Assembly (NCBI GenBank): GCA_020403425.1
Contig: JADBXR010000021.1
Span: 1 to 64,000 of the forward strand
Length of the DNA: 64,000 nt
Reading direction: 5' to 3'
Origin: Chitinophagaceae bacterium
GTDB lineage: Bacteria; Bacteroidota; Bacteroidia; Chitinophagales; Chitinophagaceae
Position numbers and translations under genes: made by a program. Of this stretch, positions 34,955 through 44,042 are shown piece after piece. The stretch's first letter is position 1. Each line of letters begins with the position of its first letter. The notes beneath the pieces were generated by a model. The model had not been told where the DNA came from. It did not search any database and saw only the letters and a program-made list of their open reading frames with translations.

Positions 34955-35025
34955 GTGAGTAGTGAGCGGACCTTACGGGTCATATGCCCGCTACTTATCA
35001 ACTACTCACTACTGACCACTCACTA
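34955..35025. repeat. Inverted heptad array between purD and mreB
   Basis: Left arm GTGAGTA, GTGAGCG (34955-34968). Right arm CTACTTA, TCAACTA, CTCACTA, CTGACCA, CTCACTA (34991-35025). The left arm is shorter than at other sites. Confidence 0.88.
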
Positions 35026-35138
35026 TTTCCGGCCAGCTGCGTAAAACCCCCGAAAATTCAGTATTTTGGCTTTGAGAATCCACTATTTTCAATCACCTTT
35101 GCAAACATTGGTCAACACATTCGAACTTTTTATATACA

Positions 35139-36164
35139 ATGGGATTGTTTAACTTTTTCACACAGGAAATTGCCATGGATCTGGGTACTGCCAACACCCT
35201 GATCATTCATAACGATGAAGTGGTAGTAAATGAGCCTTCGATCATTGCGCTGAACCGCAATAACATGAAGGAAGTGCTGGCCGTGGGTAAGAAAGCATTG
35301 ATGATGCACGAAAAGACCCACGAGAGCATCCGTACCGTTCGTCCGCTGAAGGACGGGGTAATTGCCGACTTTAACGCTGCCGAGCTGATGATCAGGGAGT
35401 TGATCAAGATGATCTATCCAAAAAAACCCCTGTTCCCACCCAGCTGGCGCATGGTGATCTGTATCCCATCCTCCATCACTGAAGTAGAGAAACGTGCCGT
35501 TCGCGATAGCGCCGAACAGGCAGGTGCCAAAGAAGTATACATGATCCACGAGCCGATGGCCGCTGCCCTGGGTATCGGGATCGACGTGGAAGAACCCGTG
35601 GGTAATATGATCATTGATATTGGTGGGGGTACCACCGGTATCACCGTGATCGCACTGGCAGGCATCGTGTGCGACCAAAGTATCCGTATCGCCGGTGACG
35701 AGTTCACTGCCGATATCATGGAAGCCCTGCGCCGCTACCACAGCCTGTTGATCGGTGAACGTACCGCTGAGCAGATCAAGATCAATGTGGGTGCCGCCAT
35801 GAAAGACCTGGACAATCCACCGGATGACCTGCCGGTAAATGGACGCGACCTGGTTACGGGTATCCCCAAACAGATCATGGTAAGTTACCAGGAAATAGCC
35901 GAAGCGCTGGACAAGAGTATTTTCAAAATAGAAGAAGCCATTCTGAAGGCCCTGGAAACCACGCCTCCTGAGCTGGCTGCCGATATCTACCGCCGTGGCC
36001 TATACCTCACCGGTGGTGGTGCACTGTTACGCGGATTGGACAAAAGGCTCAGTGCCAAGATCAAACTTCCTGTACATGTTGCCGACGATCCGTTGAAAAG
36101 CGTGGTGCGCGGTACCGGACTGGCACTGAAGAACTACCAGCGCTTTCCATTTATTATGAGATAA
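35139..36164 (+). CDS. mreB: Rod shape-determining protein MreB
   Basis: A 341-residue actin-like filament protein that guides lateral cell-wall synthesis. Landmarks: IAMDLGTANTLI (phosphate 1), ICIPSSITEVEKRAVRDSAEQAGA, EPMAAALGIGIDVEEPVGNMIIDIGGGTTGITVIAL (phosphate 2), TGGGALLRGLDKRLS. First of the cell-shape cluster mreB-mreC-mreD-mrdA-rodA. A 106-nt gap carrying a different heptad hairpin separates it from mreC. Confidence 0.97.
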   Translation: MGLFNFFTQEIAMDLGTANTLIIHNDEVVVNEPSIIALNRNNMKEVLAVGKKALMMHEKTHESIRTVRPLKDGVIADFNAAELMIRELIKMIYPKKPLFPPSWRMVICIPSSITEVEKRAVRDSAEQAGAKEVYMIHEPMAAALGIGIDVEEPVGNMIIDIGGGTTGITVIALAGIVCDQSIRIAGDEFTADIMEALRRYHSLLIGERTAEQIKINVGAAMKDLDNPPDDLPVNGRDLVTGIPKQIMVSYQEIAEALDKSIFKIEEAILKALETTPPELAADIYRRGLYLTGGGALLRGLDKRLSAKIKLPVHVADDPLKSVVRGTGLALKNYQRFPFIMR

Positions 36165-36167
36165 TGT

Positions 36168-36260
36168 AGATACTGGATACTGGATGCTGGATATCTGGAG
36201 GGCGGTATTTTTACTGGATAGAACACCCAGCATCTAACATCCAGTACCCAGTACCCACAA
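36168..36260. repeat. Inverted heptad array with CTGGATA-type words between mreB and mreC
   Basis: Left arm AGATACT, GGATACT, GGATGCT, GGATATC (36168-36195). Right arm TACTGGA, CCCAGCA, TCTAACA, TCCAGTA, CCCAGTA (36212-36253). The sequence is unrelated to GTGAGTG yet keeps the 7-nt period. It begins 3 nt after the mreB stop. Confidence 0.88.
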
Positions 36261-36270
36261 CCCCGCATTC

Positions 36271-37122
36271 GTGAAAAATATCTTTCTCTTCATACGCCGC
36301 TACCTAACCTTTCTCAGCTTTCTGCTGTTACAGGTGGCTGCTATTGTGATGTTGAGCAATTCCAGTAAAACGCATCAGTCCTTTTTTGCTTCTGCAGCCA
36401 ATGAAGTGACCGGCAATATCAACAAACGCTACAGTGGATTCCGTGATTATTTTTCCCTGAAAGAGACCAATCGCTTACTGGCAGAAGAGAATGCCCGTCT
36501 GCGCAACATGCTGCAGTCCAATTTCTCCGCCCCGGATCAATCCAGACAGGTCTTTGTTGATACCCTGGTGAAAGACACCCTGGGACGTTCCCGTAAATTC
36601 ACCTGGTTACCTGCCAAAGTGGTGGGCAATTCCTATACCCTGCAGAACAACTTCATCACCATTGAACGGGGCAGCGACCAGGGTGTGACCAAAGGAATGG
36701 CTGCAGTGAGCTCTACAGGTATTGTGGGGGTAGTGGTGGAGACCAGCGCCAATTTCAGCAAGATCATGAGTCTGATACACCGCAACAGCAAAGTGAGTGC
36801 CATGCTCAAAAAGGACGAAAGCGCCGGCAGTATTGAATGGGACGGTACAGATCCGGGTTATCTTACCCTGCGGAATGTGACCAAGGGCGCCAAAGTGGCC
36901 AAGGGAGATACGGTAGTGACGAGCAATTACTCCGCCAATTTCCCATCCAAGCTGATGATCGGTACTGTGGCAGAGATTAGTTCAGAATCGTCGAGCAATT
37001 TCTATAACCTGAAAATAAAGACAGCCACCAATTTCTTTAGCCTGCAATATGTGTACCTGGTAGCCAATGTGCGATATGCGGAACAGGTGCAGTTAGAGAA
37101 CAATACACCGAAAACACCATGA
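36271..37122 (+). CDS. mreC: Rod shape-determining protein MreC
   Basis: A 283-residue single-pass membrane protein. One helix (about residues 10-30), a coiled-coil region (KETNRLLAEENARLRNML) and the MreC beta-barrel domains (KVVGNSYTLQNNFITIERGSDQGV, GMAAVSSTGIVGVVVETSANFSKIMSLIH) follow. It links MreB to the periplasmic wall-synthesis enzymes. The start is a GTG at 36271. Its TGA overlaps the mreD ATG by 4 nt, so translation is probably coupled. Confidence 0.93.
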   Translation: MKNIFLFIRRYLTFLSFLLLQVAAIVMLSNSSKTHQSFFASAANEVTGNINKRYSGFRDYFSLKETNRLLAEENARLRNMLQSNFSAPDQSRQVFVDTLVKDTLGRSRKFTWLPAKVVGNSYTLQNNFITIERGSDQGVTKGMAAVSSTGIVGVVVETSANFSKIMSLIHRNSKVSAMLKKDESAGSIEWDGTDPGYLTLRNVTKGAKVAKGDTVVTSNYSANFPSKLMIGTVAEISSESSSNFYNLKIKTATNFFSLQYVYLVANVRYAEQVQLENNTPKTP

Positions 37123-37649
37123 GCAGCCTGTTGAAAAATATCATCCGTTTTGTGGTTTTCATCCTGTTCCAGGTGTATATCCTGAACCAGGTGCCGCCGC
37201 TGCACCAATACCTGGTTCCATACCTGTATTTCCTGTTCATCCTATGGCTGCCGTTCAATATCAGCCGTTTCTGGCTGCTGCTGATCAGTTTTGTTTTCGG
37301 GCTCTGCCTTGATTATTTCACCGGAACCTATGGCCTGCATGCCGCACCCTGTGTGCTCATTGCCTATATACGTCCTTTCCTGCTGAACCTGTTGATCCCG
37401 CAGGAGACCATGGAACAGAGTTATGTGGAACCCGGTCATAAAAGCATGGGCTGGGCGCCGTATGCATTGTACGCAGGCATACTCAGTTTCGTGCATCATT
37501 TTTACCTGGTGCTGATCGAATGGCTGCAGTTCGGCAATTTTGTATACTTTCTCGGGAAAGTGGCCGGCACCACCGCCATCAGCTTGTTGATGATCTTCCT
37601 GGCAGAACTGCTATTTAACCGGAACAGCCGTTACCGCGCCACCAACTAA
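37119..37649 (+). CDS. mreD: Rod shape-determining protein MreD
   Basis: A 176-residue hydrophobic protein with about five or six helices. Family-like segments include the N-terminal VVFILFQVYILNQVPPL and the stretch PYLYFLFILWLPFN followed by SFVFGLCLDYFTGTYGLHAAPCVLIAYIRPFLL. The 4-nt overlap with mreC and position before mrdA and rodA support the call. A 137-nt gap follows, in which a separate promoter may lie. Confidence 0.9.
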   Translation: MSSLLKNIIRFVVFILFQVYILNQVPPLHQYLVPYLYFLFILWLPFNISRFWLLLISFVFGLCLDYFTGTYGLHAAPCVLIAYIRPFLLNLLIPQETMEQSYVEPGHKSMGWAPYALYAGILSFVHHFYLVLIEWLQFGNFVYFLGKVAGTTAISLLMIFLAELLFNRNSRYRATN

Positions 37650-37786
37650 CCAGGAACGATCTGCCACAAACATTAACATCTATTGAATAACTTTTTTTAC
37701 AAGGGTTGATACAAGCATACCCCCATTTCAGCAACTTTGTAACCGATAGTATTCAACCACTCATTTCACTTTCTTAGTCAACAGGT

Positions 37787-39916
37787 ATGCCGGTATTCAA
37801 TCAGAGCAGGGGGCGCATCGTACAGATCATTTTCGCCATCGTATTCCTGGTCATCATTGGCCAGCTCATCAACCTGCAGCTATTCTCTGTGAAATACAAG
37901 CTGGCTGCCGAGAACAATGCGATCCTGCGCAAAGTGGTCTACCCCGACCGCGGTATCATCTTCGACCGCAAAGGCAGGGCCATCCTGGAAAACACCATCA
38001 GTTACGACCTGGTGGTCATCCCCTCTGAAACCAAGGGCCTCGATACGGCTTCTCTCTGTGGCCTACTCAACATAGATACAGCAGAATACAAGAAACGGAT
38101 CAGGGACCTGATCTTCAAGAACGGTTATGTGAAACCCAGCGTATTTGAACCGCTGCTCACCAACGAAATGTTTGCCCGCCTGAACGAGAACATTTATAAG
38201 TTCCCGGGATTCTCACTCACCGAACGTTCGGTTCGCACCTATCCCTACAGTGCCGCAGGCAATGTGCTGGGTTATATACGCGAAGTGGATACTGCCTATC
38301 TCAGGATCCATAAGGACGAAGGCTACCAGATGGGCGACTATGCCGGTATGACGGGCCTGGAGCGCTATTACGAAAAAGTGCTGATGGGACAGAGAGGTGT
38401 CAAGAACTTCATCCGCGATAACAAGAGCCGGATACAGGGCCCTTATGAGAACGGCATTTACGATACCGCTGCCGTGGCCGGAAAGAATATCCATACCAGC
38501 CTGGATGTAGAATTGCAGAAACTGGGTGAAAAACTGATGACCAACAAAGTGGGCAGTATCGTGGCCATCGATCCCAAAACAGGCGGTATTCTCTGCATGG
38601 TGAGCGCCCCTACCTACAATCCCAACTACCTCACCGGCAGTCAGAACAAACGCCACCTGGCCGATCTTTTGCTGGACCCCCGCCTGCCACTGAACAACCG
38701 GGGACTGACCACCCGTTATGCACCGGGTTCTACCTTTAAGACCGTGGTAGGCATCATCGGCCTGACAGAGGGTGTGGTTGACCTGAATACCACGGTGGTT
38801 TGTCCGGGTTATTTTACCGGCTGCGGAACAGGCAAGCCCAAGTGTCTTGACAAAGGTGTGTTCCAGTTCACCGATGCGGTAGCGCATAGTGACAACAGCT
38901 ATTTCTCAACGGTGTACAAACGGTTCCTGGAGCAGAACAAGTTCCCGTCGACCGACAGTGCCATCGGTGCATTCAATGTGTACGCCAATTCTTTTGGACT
39001 GGGTCATAAACTTGGGGTGGACCTTCCCTTCGAAAAAAGCGGCCTGATCCCCACTGCTTCCAATTACTATAAGGAATTCGGCCGAAAACTATTTCCCTGT
39101 AACCTGATCTCGAACGCGATCGGTCAGGGTAAGGTAGAGACCACACTGGTACAACTGGCCAACGTAATGGCGATCATTGCCAATAAAGGCTGGTACTACA
39201 CACCGCACCTGGTAGATTCCATAGAAGGCGGCGATGACGAAGGTCTGCTGGATGAATTTAAAATAAAGCGACATACAGATAACCGCATCCCTGAATCCGT
39301 ATTCAATTCCGTACAGGATGGCATGCAGGCCGTGGTAGAGTATGGTACCGCCGTACGATCCAAGATACCGGACATCATCATGTGTGGGAAAACCGGTACC
39401 GTAGAAAACTATGCCAAGGTGAACGGGGTCATGAAGAAACAGCCCGACCACTCTTTCTTTGGTGCTTTTGCACCACGTGATAATCCCCGGATCGCCATTG
39501 CGGTGATATGCGAGAATTCTGATCAGGGTGCACGTGTGGCGGCACCCATCGCCAGTTTGATCGTAGAGAAATACCTGAGAGATTCCATCAAAGGTAAAGA
39601 GCGACAGGCCATGGTAGAGGAATATACCAACAGGGTATACCTGCCACCCGTGATGCGTATGGCCATCGCCAAACAGGATTCATTGCGTAGACTCAGGGAG
39701 AACCAACAATTGCTGGAGCAGAAACTGAATAAGAAAGAAAGCGATGAGGGTACAGACGAAGAGAGTATCGGGGAAGAACCCACCGAACAGAGCGTTACCC
39801 CGGCCGCACCGGTGAAAAAAGCCCCTCAGCCGAAACCGCTCCCTAAAAAGAAACCCGGCACTACCCCGGCCGCCTTGACAAATGATGACAGAAAATATAA
39901 AAGAACTGCCAGGTAA
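37787..39916 (+). CDS. mrdA: Penicillin-binding protein 2, elongation transpeptidase
   Basis: A 709-residue class B transpeptidase for lateral wall synthesis. An N-terminal membrane helix is followed by the dimerisation domain (DRGIIFDRKGRAILENT). The active-site serine is Ser315 with Lys318 (APGSTFK), the SDN motif is in AHSDNSYF, and KTG is at 535-537 (MCGKTGTVENY). Beyond the catalytic domain is a charged tail (last ~70 residues, rich in E, K and P), longer than in E. coli PBP2; it may be a Bacteroidetes trait. The stop overlaps the rodA ATG by 1 nt. Confidence 0.95.
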   Translation: MPVFNQSRGRIVQIIFAIVFLVIIGQLINLQLFSVKYKLAAENNAILRKVVYPDRGIIFDRKGRAILENTISYDLVVIPSETKGLDTASLCGLLNIDTAEYKKRIRDLIFKNGYVKPSVFEPLLTNEMFARLNENIYKFPGFSLTERSVRTYPYSAAGNVLGYIREVDTAYLRIHKDEGYQMGDYAGMTGLERYYEKVLMGQRGVKNFIRDNKSRIQGPYENGIYDTAAVAGKNIHTSLDVELQKLGEKLMTNKVGSIVAIDPKTGGILCMVSAPTYNPNYLTGSQNKRHLADLLLDPRLPLNNRGLTTRYAPGSTFKTVVGIIGLTEGVVDLNTTVVCPGYFTGCGTGKPKCLDKGVFQFTDAVAHSDNSYFSTVYKRFLEQNKFPSTDSAIGAFNVYANSFGLGHKLGVDLPFEKSGLIPTASNYYKEFGRKLFPCNLISNAIGQGKVETTLVQLANVMAIIANKGWYYTPHLVDSIEGGDDEGLLDEFKIKRHTDNRIPESVFNSVQDGMQAVVEYGTAVRSKIPDIIMCGKTGTVENYAKVNGVMKKQPDHSFFGAFAPRDNPRIAIAVICENSDQGARVAAPIASLIVEKYLRDSIKGKERQAMVEEYTNRVYLPPVMRMAIAKQDSLRRLRENQQLLEQKLNKKESDEGTDEESIGEEPTEQSVTPAAPVKKAPQPKPLPKKKPGTTPAALTNDDRKYKRTAR

Positions 39917-41256
39917 TGAATAACCGTAACAATACAATCTCACAGGGCGTTGACTGGACCATTATCTGGTTATATGCCATCCTGGTAAGCATCGGGATCC
40001 TTTGCATTTTTATGGTGGAGTACCGGATAGATTCGAACTGGTTACAGAGTTTCCTGGGCGGCAAGACCAACTACAGCAAACAGCTCATCTTTGCAGGTGT
40101 CTGTGCCATAGTGGCCACATTTATCCTGCTGACCGACAGTAAACTCTTCACTGCTTTCGCCAACCTGATGTATGCATCGGGCATCCTGCTGATGCTGGCC
40201 ACTTTTGTATTGGGTAAAAACATCAACGGCTCAAAAAGCTGGATCCCGATCGGCGGAGGTTTTAACCTGCAGCCCGCGGAGCTTTGTAAGATATTTACGG
40301 CGCTGGCACTGGCCAAATTCATCTCGCGCCAGGAAACCGATTTCAGCAAACTGCGCTCACAACTGATTGCCGGGCTGATAGCGGCCGCACCAGCCCTGCT
40401 TTCCATTTTGCAACATGAACTGGGCCTGGCCCTGGTTTACTCTGCCTTCCTTGTAGCGATGTACCGGGAAGGCCTGCCGGCACAGATCCTGATCGTAGGC
40501 TCTTCCTTTGCCGTACTGGTGGTGGCCACGCTGATCCTTGACCCCAATGTACTGGCCATCTCGCTCACCGTGATCGCTGGCATCATCCTTTTGTTACTGC
40601 GCAAACAGGCCAAAAAAAGTAAACGACTGATGGTGCTGGTAGTGGGTATCTGGTTATTGTGCGTGGGCACACAACGTTTCGTGGTTCCGTATATCTTCAA
40701 CAATGTGCTGGAGTGTTACCAAAGTACCCGTATCTACAGCATGGTAGGTAAGGAATATGATTGCAGCCAGAACAAGAAATCAGAAAGGAAGGCCGGCGAA
40801 AAAGCAGCCCGCAAACCGGATGATTACAATGTACGCCAGAGCAAGATCGCCATCGGTTCAGGCGGATTGACCGGTAGGGGTTTCTTAAAAGGTACCCAGA
40901 CCCGTGGCAAATATGTACCCGAACAACATACCGACTTCATTTTTACCTCACTGGGAGAAGCTTTCGGTTTTGTAGGTTGTTTTGTGTTCCTCTGCATCTA
41001 CCTATTCCTGTTGTTCCGGATCGTGAAGATCGCCGAACGACAGCGAAGTACCTTCAGCCGGGTATATGCCTACAGTGTGGCGAGCATCCTGTTCTTTCAC
41101 ATTGCCGTGAATGTGAGTATGACCATCGGCCTGTTCCCCATCGTGGGTATTCCTTTGCCGCTGATCAGTTATGGTGGTTCCTCGCTGCTCACTTTCACGA
41201 TACTGATTTTTGTCTTGTTACGACTGGATGCTGACAGACAGATGGTATTACGATAA
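39916..41256 (+). CDS. rodA: Rod-shape glycosyltransferase RodA (SEDS family)
   Basis: A 446-residue SEDS-family protein with about ten helices. Signature regions are IPIGGGFNLQPAELCKIFTALALAKF and the C-terminal GLFPIVGIPLPLISYGGSSLL. RodA polymerises glycan strands together with PBP2. It has a long loop between helices (about residues 270-325, KSERKAGEKAARK) typical of RodA in this phylum. It ends the mreB-mreC-mreD-mrdA-rodA cluster. Confidence 0.95.
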   Translation: MNNRNNTISQGVDWTIIWLYAILVSIGILCIFMVEYRIDSNWLQSFLGGKTNYSKQLIFAGVCAIVATFILLTDSKLFTAFANLMYASGILLMLATFVLGKNINGSKSWIPIGGGFNLQPAELCKIFTALALAKFISRQETDFSKLRSQLIAGLIAAAPALLSILQHELGLALVYSAFLVAMYREGLPAQILIVGSSFAVLVVATLILDPNVLAISLTVIAGIILLLLRKQAKKSKRLMVLVVGIWLLCVGTQRFVVPYIFNNVLECYQSTRIYSMVGKEYDCSQNKKSERKAGEKAARKPDDYNVRQSKIAIGSGGLTGRGFLKGTQTRGKYVPEQHTDFIFTSLGEAFGFVGCFVFLCIYLFLLFRIVKIAERQRSTFSRVYAYSVASILFFHIAVNVSMTIGLFPIVGIPLPLISYGGSSLLTFTILIFVLLRLDADRQMVLR

Positions 41257-41351
41257 ACAGAGAAATTACAAGCTTCCGCTGCTGTATTGTATCTGTGTAA
41301 TTACCTTCGTGTCTCTTTTCAAACCGTACTAATTAACCCATCGGGCAATTC

Positions 41352-42107
41352 ATGAAGATCATTCCGCTTTCAGAAGGCAGTTTCACCATCGATAAAACCA
41401 AAGTATTCGTTCCATTTGATACTTCATCCGAAGAACTCAACAACCGGCCCATCGGCAGTTTACTCGTGGAAATACAGCCTTTTCTGGTCATCACCGAAAA
41501 AGATGTGATCCTGCTGGATACGGGATTGGGATACAATGACCGCAACGGCGCCTTTCAATTACACCAGAATCTGGCTAAAGCAGGCATACAACCCTCGCAG
41601 GTAACCAAAGTACTGATGAGCCATTTACACAAGGACCATGCGGGCGGAGTTACCATCAAACAGGAGAACGGTCACGACCGCTTCCTGAGTTTCCCGTATG
41701 CTACCTGGTACGTGCAGGAAAGGGAGTTTGCGTACGCCATGGAAACAGGCTCGGCTTCTTACCTCACCGAAGATTTTTCCATACTGGGCGAGTTCAGTAA
41801 AGTGGTCTGGCTCACTGATGATGAGGGTTTGATCGACGGATATATCCGCTACCAGGTTACGGGCGCACACAGCAAGTTCCACCAGGTATTCTGGATAGAA
41901 GAGAATGGGCAAACCATTTTTTTCGGAGGTGATGTAGCACCACAGCTGCAACAGATGAAGAGCCGTTTTGTGGCCAAATACGATTTCGACGGGAAAAAAA
42001 GTATGGAACTGCGCCGGCAATGGTGGGAGGAAGGACAGGCCGGGAACTGGACCTTCTTATTTTATCACGATATCAAAAGCCCTGTCTGGCCTGAACAAAG
42101 AGGGTAA
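41352..42107 (+). CDS. MBL-fold metallo-hydrolase
   Basis: A 251-residue metallo-beta-lactamase-fold protein. The metal motif SHLHKDHAGG (His91, His93, Asp95, His96) is intact. Other landmarks are LLDTGLG before it, and GAHSKFHQVFWIEENGQTIFFGGDVAP in the second half. The family covers many hydrolases, so the substrate is unknown. It stands alone between rodA and the convergent ECF operon, 18 nt from the last operon gene's stop. Confidence 0.85.
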   Translation: MKIIPLSEGSFTIDKTKVFVPFDTSSEELNNRPIGSLLVEIQPFLVITEKDVILLDTGLGYNDRNGAFQLHQNLAKAGIQPSQVTKVLMSHLHKDHAGGVTIKQENGHDRFLSFPYATWYVQEREFAYAMETGSASYLTEDFSILGEFSKVVWLTDDEGLIDGYIRYQVTGAHSKFHQVFWIEENGQTIFFGGDVAPQLQQMKSRFVAKYDFDGKKSMELRRQWWEEGQAGNWTFLFYHDIKSPVWPEQRG

Positions 42108-42125
42108 TTCGATAGCTGTATACAG

Positions 42126-42539
42126 TTATTGCTTGCGTAGCCCTTTGCTTTTGCGCTGCTGTAATTCCTTTCGAACGGCGATCATGAAATCCCTGTCGAC
42201 CGTAAGGGCCTTGTTTACGCGATCATCCGTATTCAGTATCTTTTTGAATTCAGAACGATATTTCTTACGTAGGTTCAGCATATCTTCTTCCATCGCCAGC
42301 ACATCTTCCTTTTTGTTCTGCCGCAGTTTTCGCAGTTCGGCCGTATAGCCATAATATACAGGCCAGAACTTCTGCGCCTCCTCGTTGGTCAGGGCCAGTT
42401 GTTTGGTAACAAAGGCCATTTTCAATCCAATGATATTCTGGGAAGCGGGTGCGGACGGGGCATCAGTCGGCTGCGCCTGCGTGGTGAAAACCAGGCAGCA
42501 GATCAACAACAGACTGTTAAAGATTTGTTTCATCATCAT
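42126..42539 (-). CDS. Periplasmic Spy-like helical protein, 137 aa
   Basis: A signal peptide (1-22) is followed by about 110 residues of helical protein with LALTNEEAQKFWPVYYGYTAELRKLRQNKKE and a basic C-terminus. This is the style of small periplasmic proteins regulated by ECF sigma factors in Bacteroidetes, some related to Spy/CpxP chaperones. Function is not established. The start overlaps the stop of the anti-sigma gene by 4 nt (ATGA), so it is translated as part of the sigma operon. Confidence 0.7.
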   Translation of the reverse strand: MMMKQIFNSLLLICCLVFTTQAQPTDAPSAPASQNIIGLKMAFVTKQLALTNEEAQKFWPVYYGYTAELRKLRQNKKEDVLAMEEDMLNLRKKYRSEFKKILNTDDRVNKALTVDRDFMIAVRKELQQRKSKGLRKQ

Positions 42540-43279
42540 TCCTCTTTCTCTGAAGTTACAGTTTCGTAAACTTCGGCATTTTCGGTAACATATTGTTTCA
42601 GTTCCTCATCACTTACGTTCTGAAGATGATTTTTCACTTCGGCCATATCGGCCTCGCTGGCCAGCTGAACGGTAGCGGGTGCGGCGGCAACATGCTCGGG
42701 ATTATCCAAATATTTCAGCAGGTCGGCCTCACTCACTTTATCCAGCTCGGAAGACAGGTCAACAGACTGGTATTTACCCTCTTCGATATTGGCGGGATTA
42801 TCGGTGAACAGAAAAGCACCGGTGATCAGTACACCAGCAAACACTGCTGCCGCTGCATACTGCATCCACCTGCGGGCGATCCGTAAACTGACCCGTTTTG
42901 CACCAGCCGGCTGCTCACGACGTGCATGGCGTGCCAGATCGGCCTGAACAAAATAATCGGCCGGGATCTCATATACGCTCGCTTTACCGATGGTGCTAAG
43001 TAAGGGAGCGATCTCCTCTAATTCAGACTTTACCTCTGAGGATCTTTGAATGGTTGTAAGGACGGTGCCGGGTAACTGCTCGAAATACCCGTCTGGCGCT
43101 TCATACACAGGAACGGAAGCCTCGTTCAACAACGCCTCAATGCGGATCCTCTCCGTTACAGTATCGGCAAAAGAAGCAAAATAGCTTTTGGGAACGGCAT
43201 ACAACTCCGTGATACCGATCTCCGCCACCAGCGGTGCTATAGGGCTTAATTCCTCCGTAATATGTGCTCTGTTGTTCAT
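42536..43279 (-). CDS. Anti-sigma-like membrane protein with repeated YxxPxxYF motif
   Basis: A 247-residue protein with one membrane helix (about residues 137-158). The cytoplasmic part holds three copies of a Y-x-x-P-x-x-Y-F motif (LYAVPKSYF, VYEAPDGYF, VYEIPADYF) and two copies of an ELxxIAPLxxxIG helix. It has no zinc-binding site. The position, directly after an ECF sigma gene, suggests an anti-sigma role; this is an inference. The C-terminal acidic tail contains LASEADMAEVKNHLQ. Confidence 0.7.
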   Translation of the reverse strand: MNNRAHITEELSPIAPLVAEIGITELYAVPKSYFASFADTVTERIRIEALLNEASVPVYEAPDGYFEQLPGTVLTTIQRSSEVKSELEEIAPLLSTIGKASVYEIPADYFVQADLARHARREQPAGAKRVSLRIARRWMQYAAAAVFAGVLITGAFLFTDNPANIEEGKYQSVDLSSELDKVSEADLLKYLDNPEHVAAAPATVQLASEADMAEVKNHLQNVSDEELKQYVTENAEVYETVTSEKEE

Positions 43280-43314
43280 GTGTTGCTGTTTTGACAGCCT
43301 CTTATCTGCAAAGT

Positions 43315-43860
43315 TTAATAATTCCTGATGAACTCCTCTATTTTACGGGCAGCGTGATGGTAACTGGCCTTCAAAGCGCCCTCACTGGTATCCAGGATAC
43401 GGCTCATCTCCTGATACGGCATTTCATCATAATACCGGAGATTGAATACCACCCTTTGTTTTTCTGGCAGCTGCTGTATCGCCACCTGCAAACGCCACTC
43501 CAGTTTGTTGGCATCAAAATTACTGTCAGACCGCACCTTATTACTCAATCCCGCTTCTTCGGTATCCAGGCTGATGGTGCCTCTCTTTTTCTGCTGCTCC
43601 AGGAATGTCAATCCTTCATTGGTGGCAATACGATATAACCAGGTATACAGTTGACTGTCTTCCCGGAAATTTTCCAATCCCTTCCAGACTTTGATAAAGA
43701 CATTCTGTAAAACATCATTAGCGTCATCATGATCCACCACCAGTCTACGCACATGCCAGTACAATTTCTCCTGGTACTTTTTAATGATCGCCGTAAATGC
43801 CCTCTCCTTGGTCGCAGTCTGGTGAAACTGAAACAATAACTCCTTATCGTCAGCGTGCAT
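43315..43860 (-). CDS. ECF-type RNA polymerase sigma factor
   Basis: A 181-residue sigma-70 factor of the extracytoplasmic function class, with region 2 (YWHVRRLVVDHDDANDVLQNVFIKVWKGLENFR) and region 4 (LPEKQRVVFNLRYYDEMPYQEMSRILDTSEGALKASYHHAARKIEEFI). First gene of an operon with the anti-sigma-like and Spy-like genes. Such systems switch on outer-membrane or stress genes in response to an external signal; the regulon cannot be read from the window. Confidence 0.93.
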   Translation of the reverse strand: MHADDKELLFQFHQTATKERAFTAIIKKYQEKLYWHVRRLVVDHDDANDVLQNVFIKVWKGLENFREDSQLYTWLYRIATNEGLTFLEQQKKRGTISLDTEEAGLSNKVRSDSNFDANKLEWRLQVAIQQLPEKQRVVFNLRYYDEMPYQEMSRILDTSEGALKASYHHAARKIEEFIRNY

Positions 43861-44042
43861 GCAGGTATTTTTATAAATATAACAAACAGCTATTTGACTT
43901 CCTGAAACAATGGAAGTTTAATCAATACAGGCGTATTAACTAACGATCATTAGCTGAAAACATTGCTGCTATTGGCTTAAAGGTGCTCTTTTGTTAGTAT
44001 CGTTCTCCGTAAAAGAAGTAACTTGGGCTTCGCAAGCAGATT

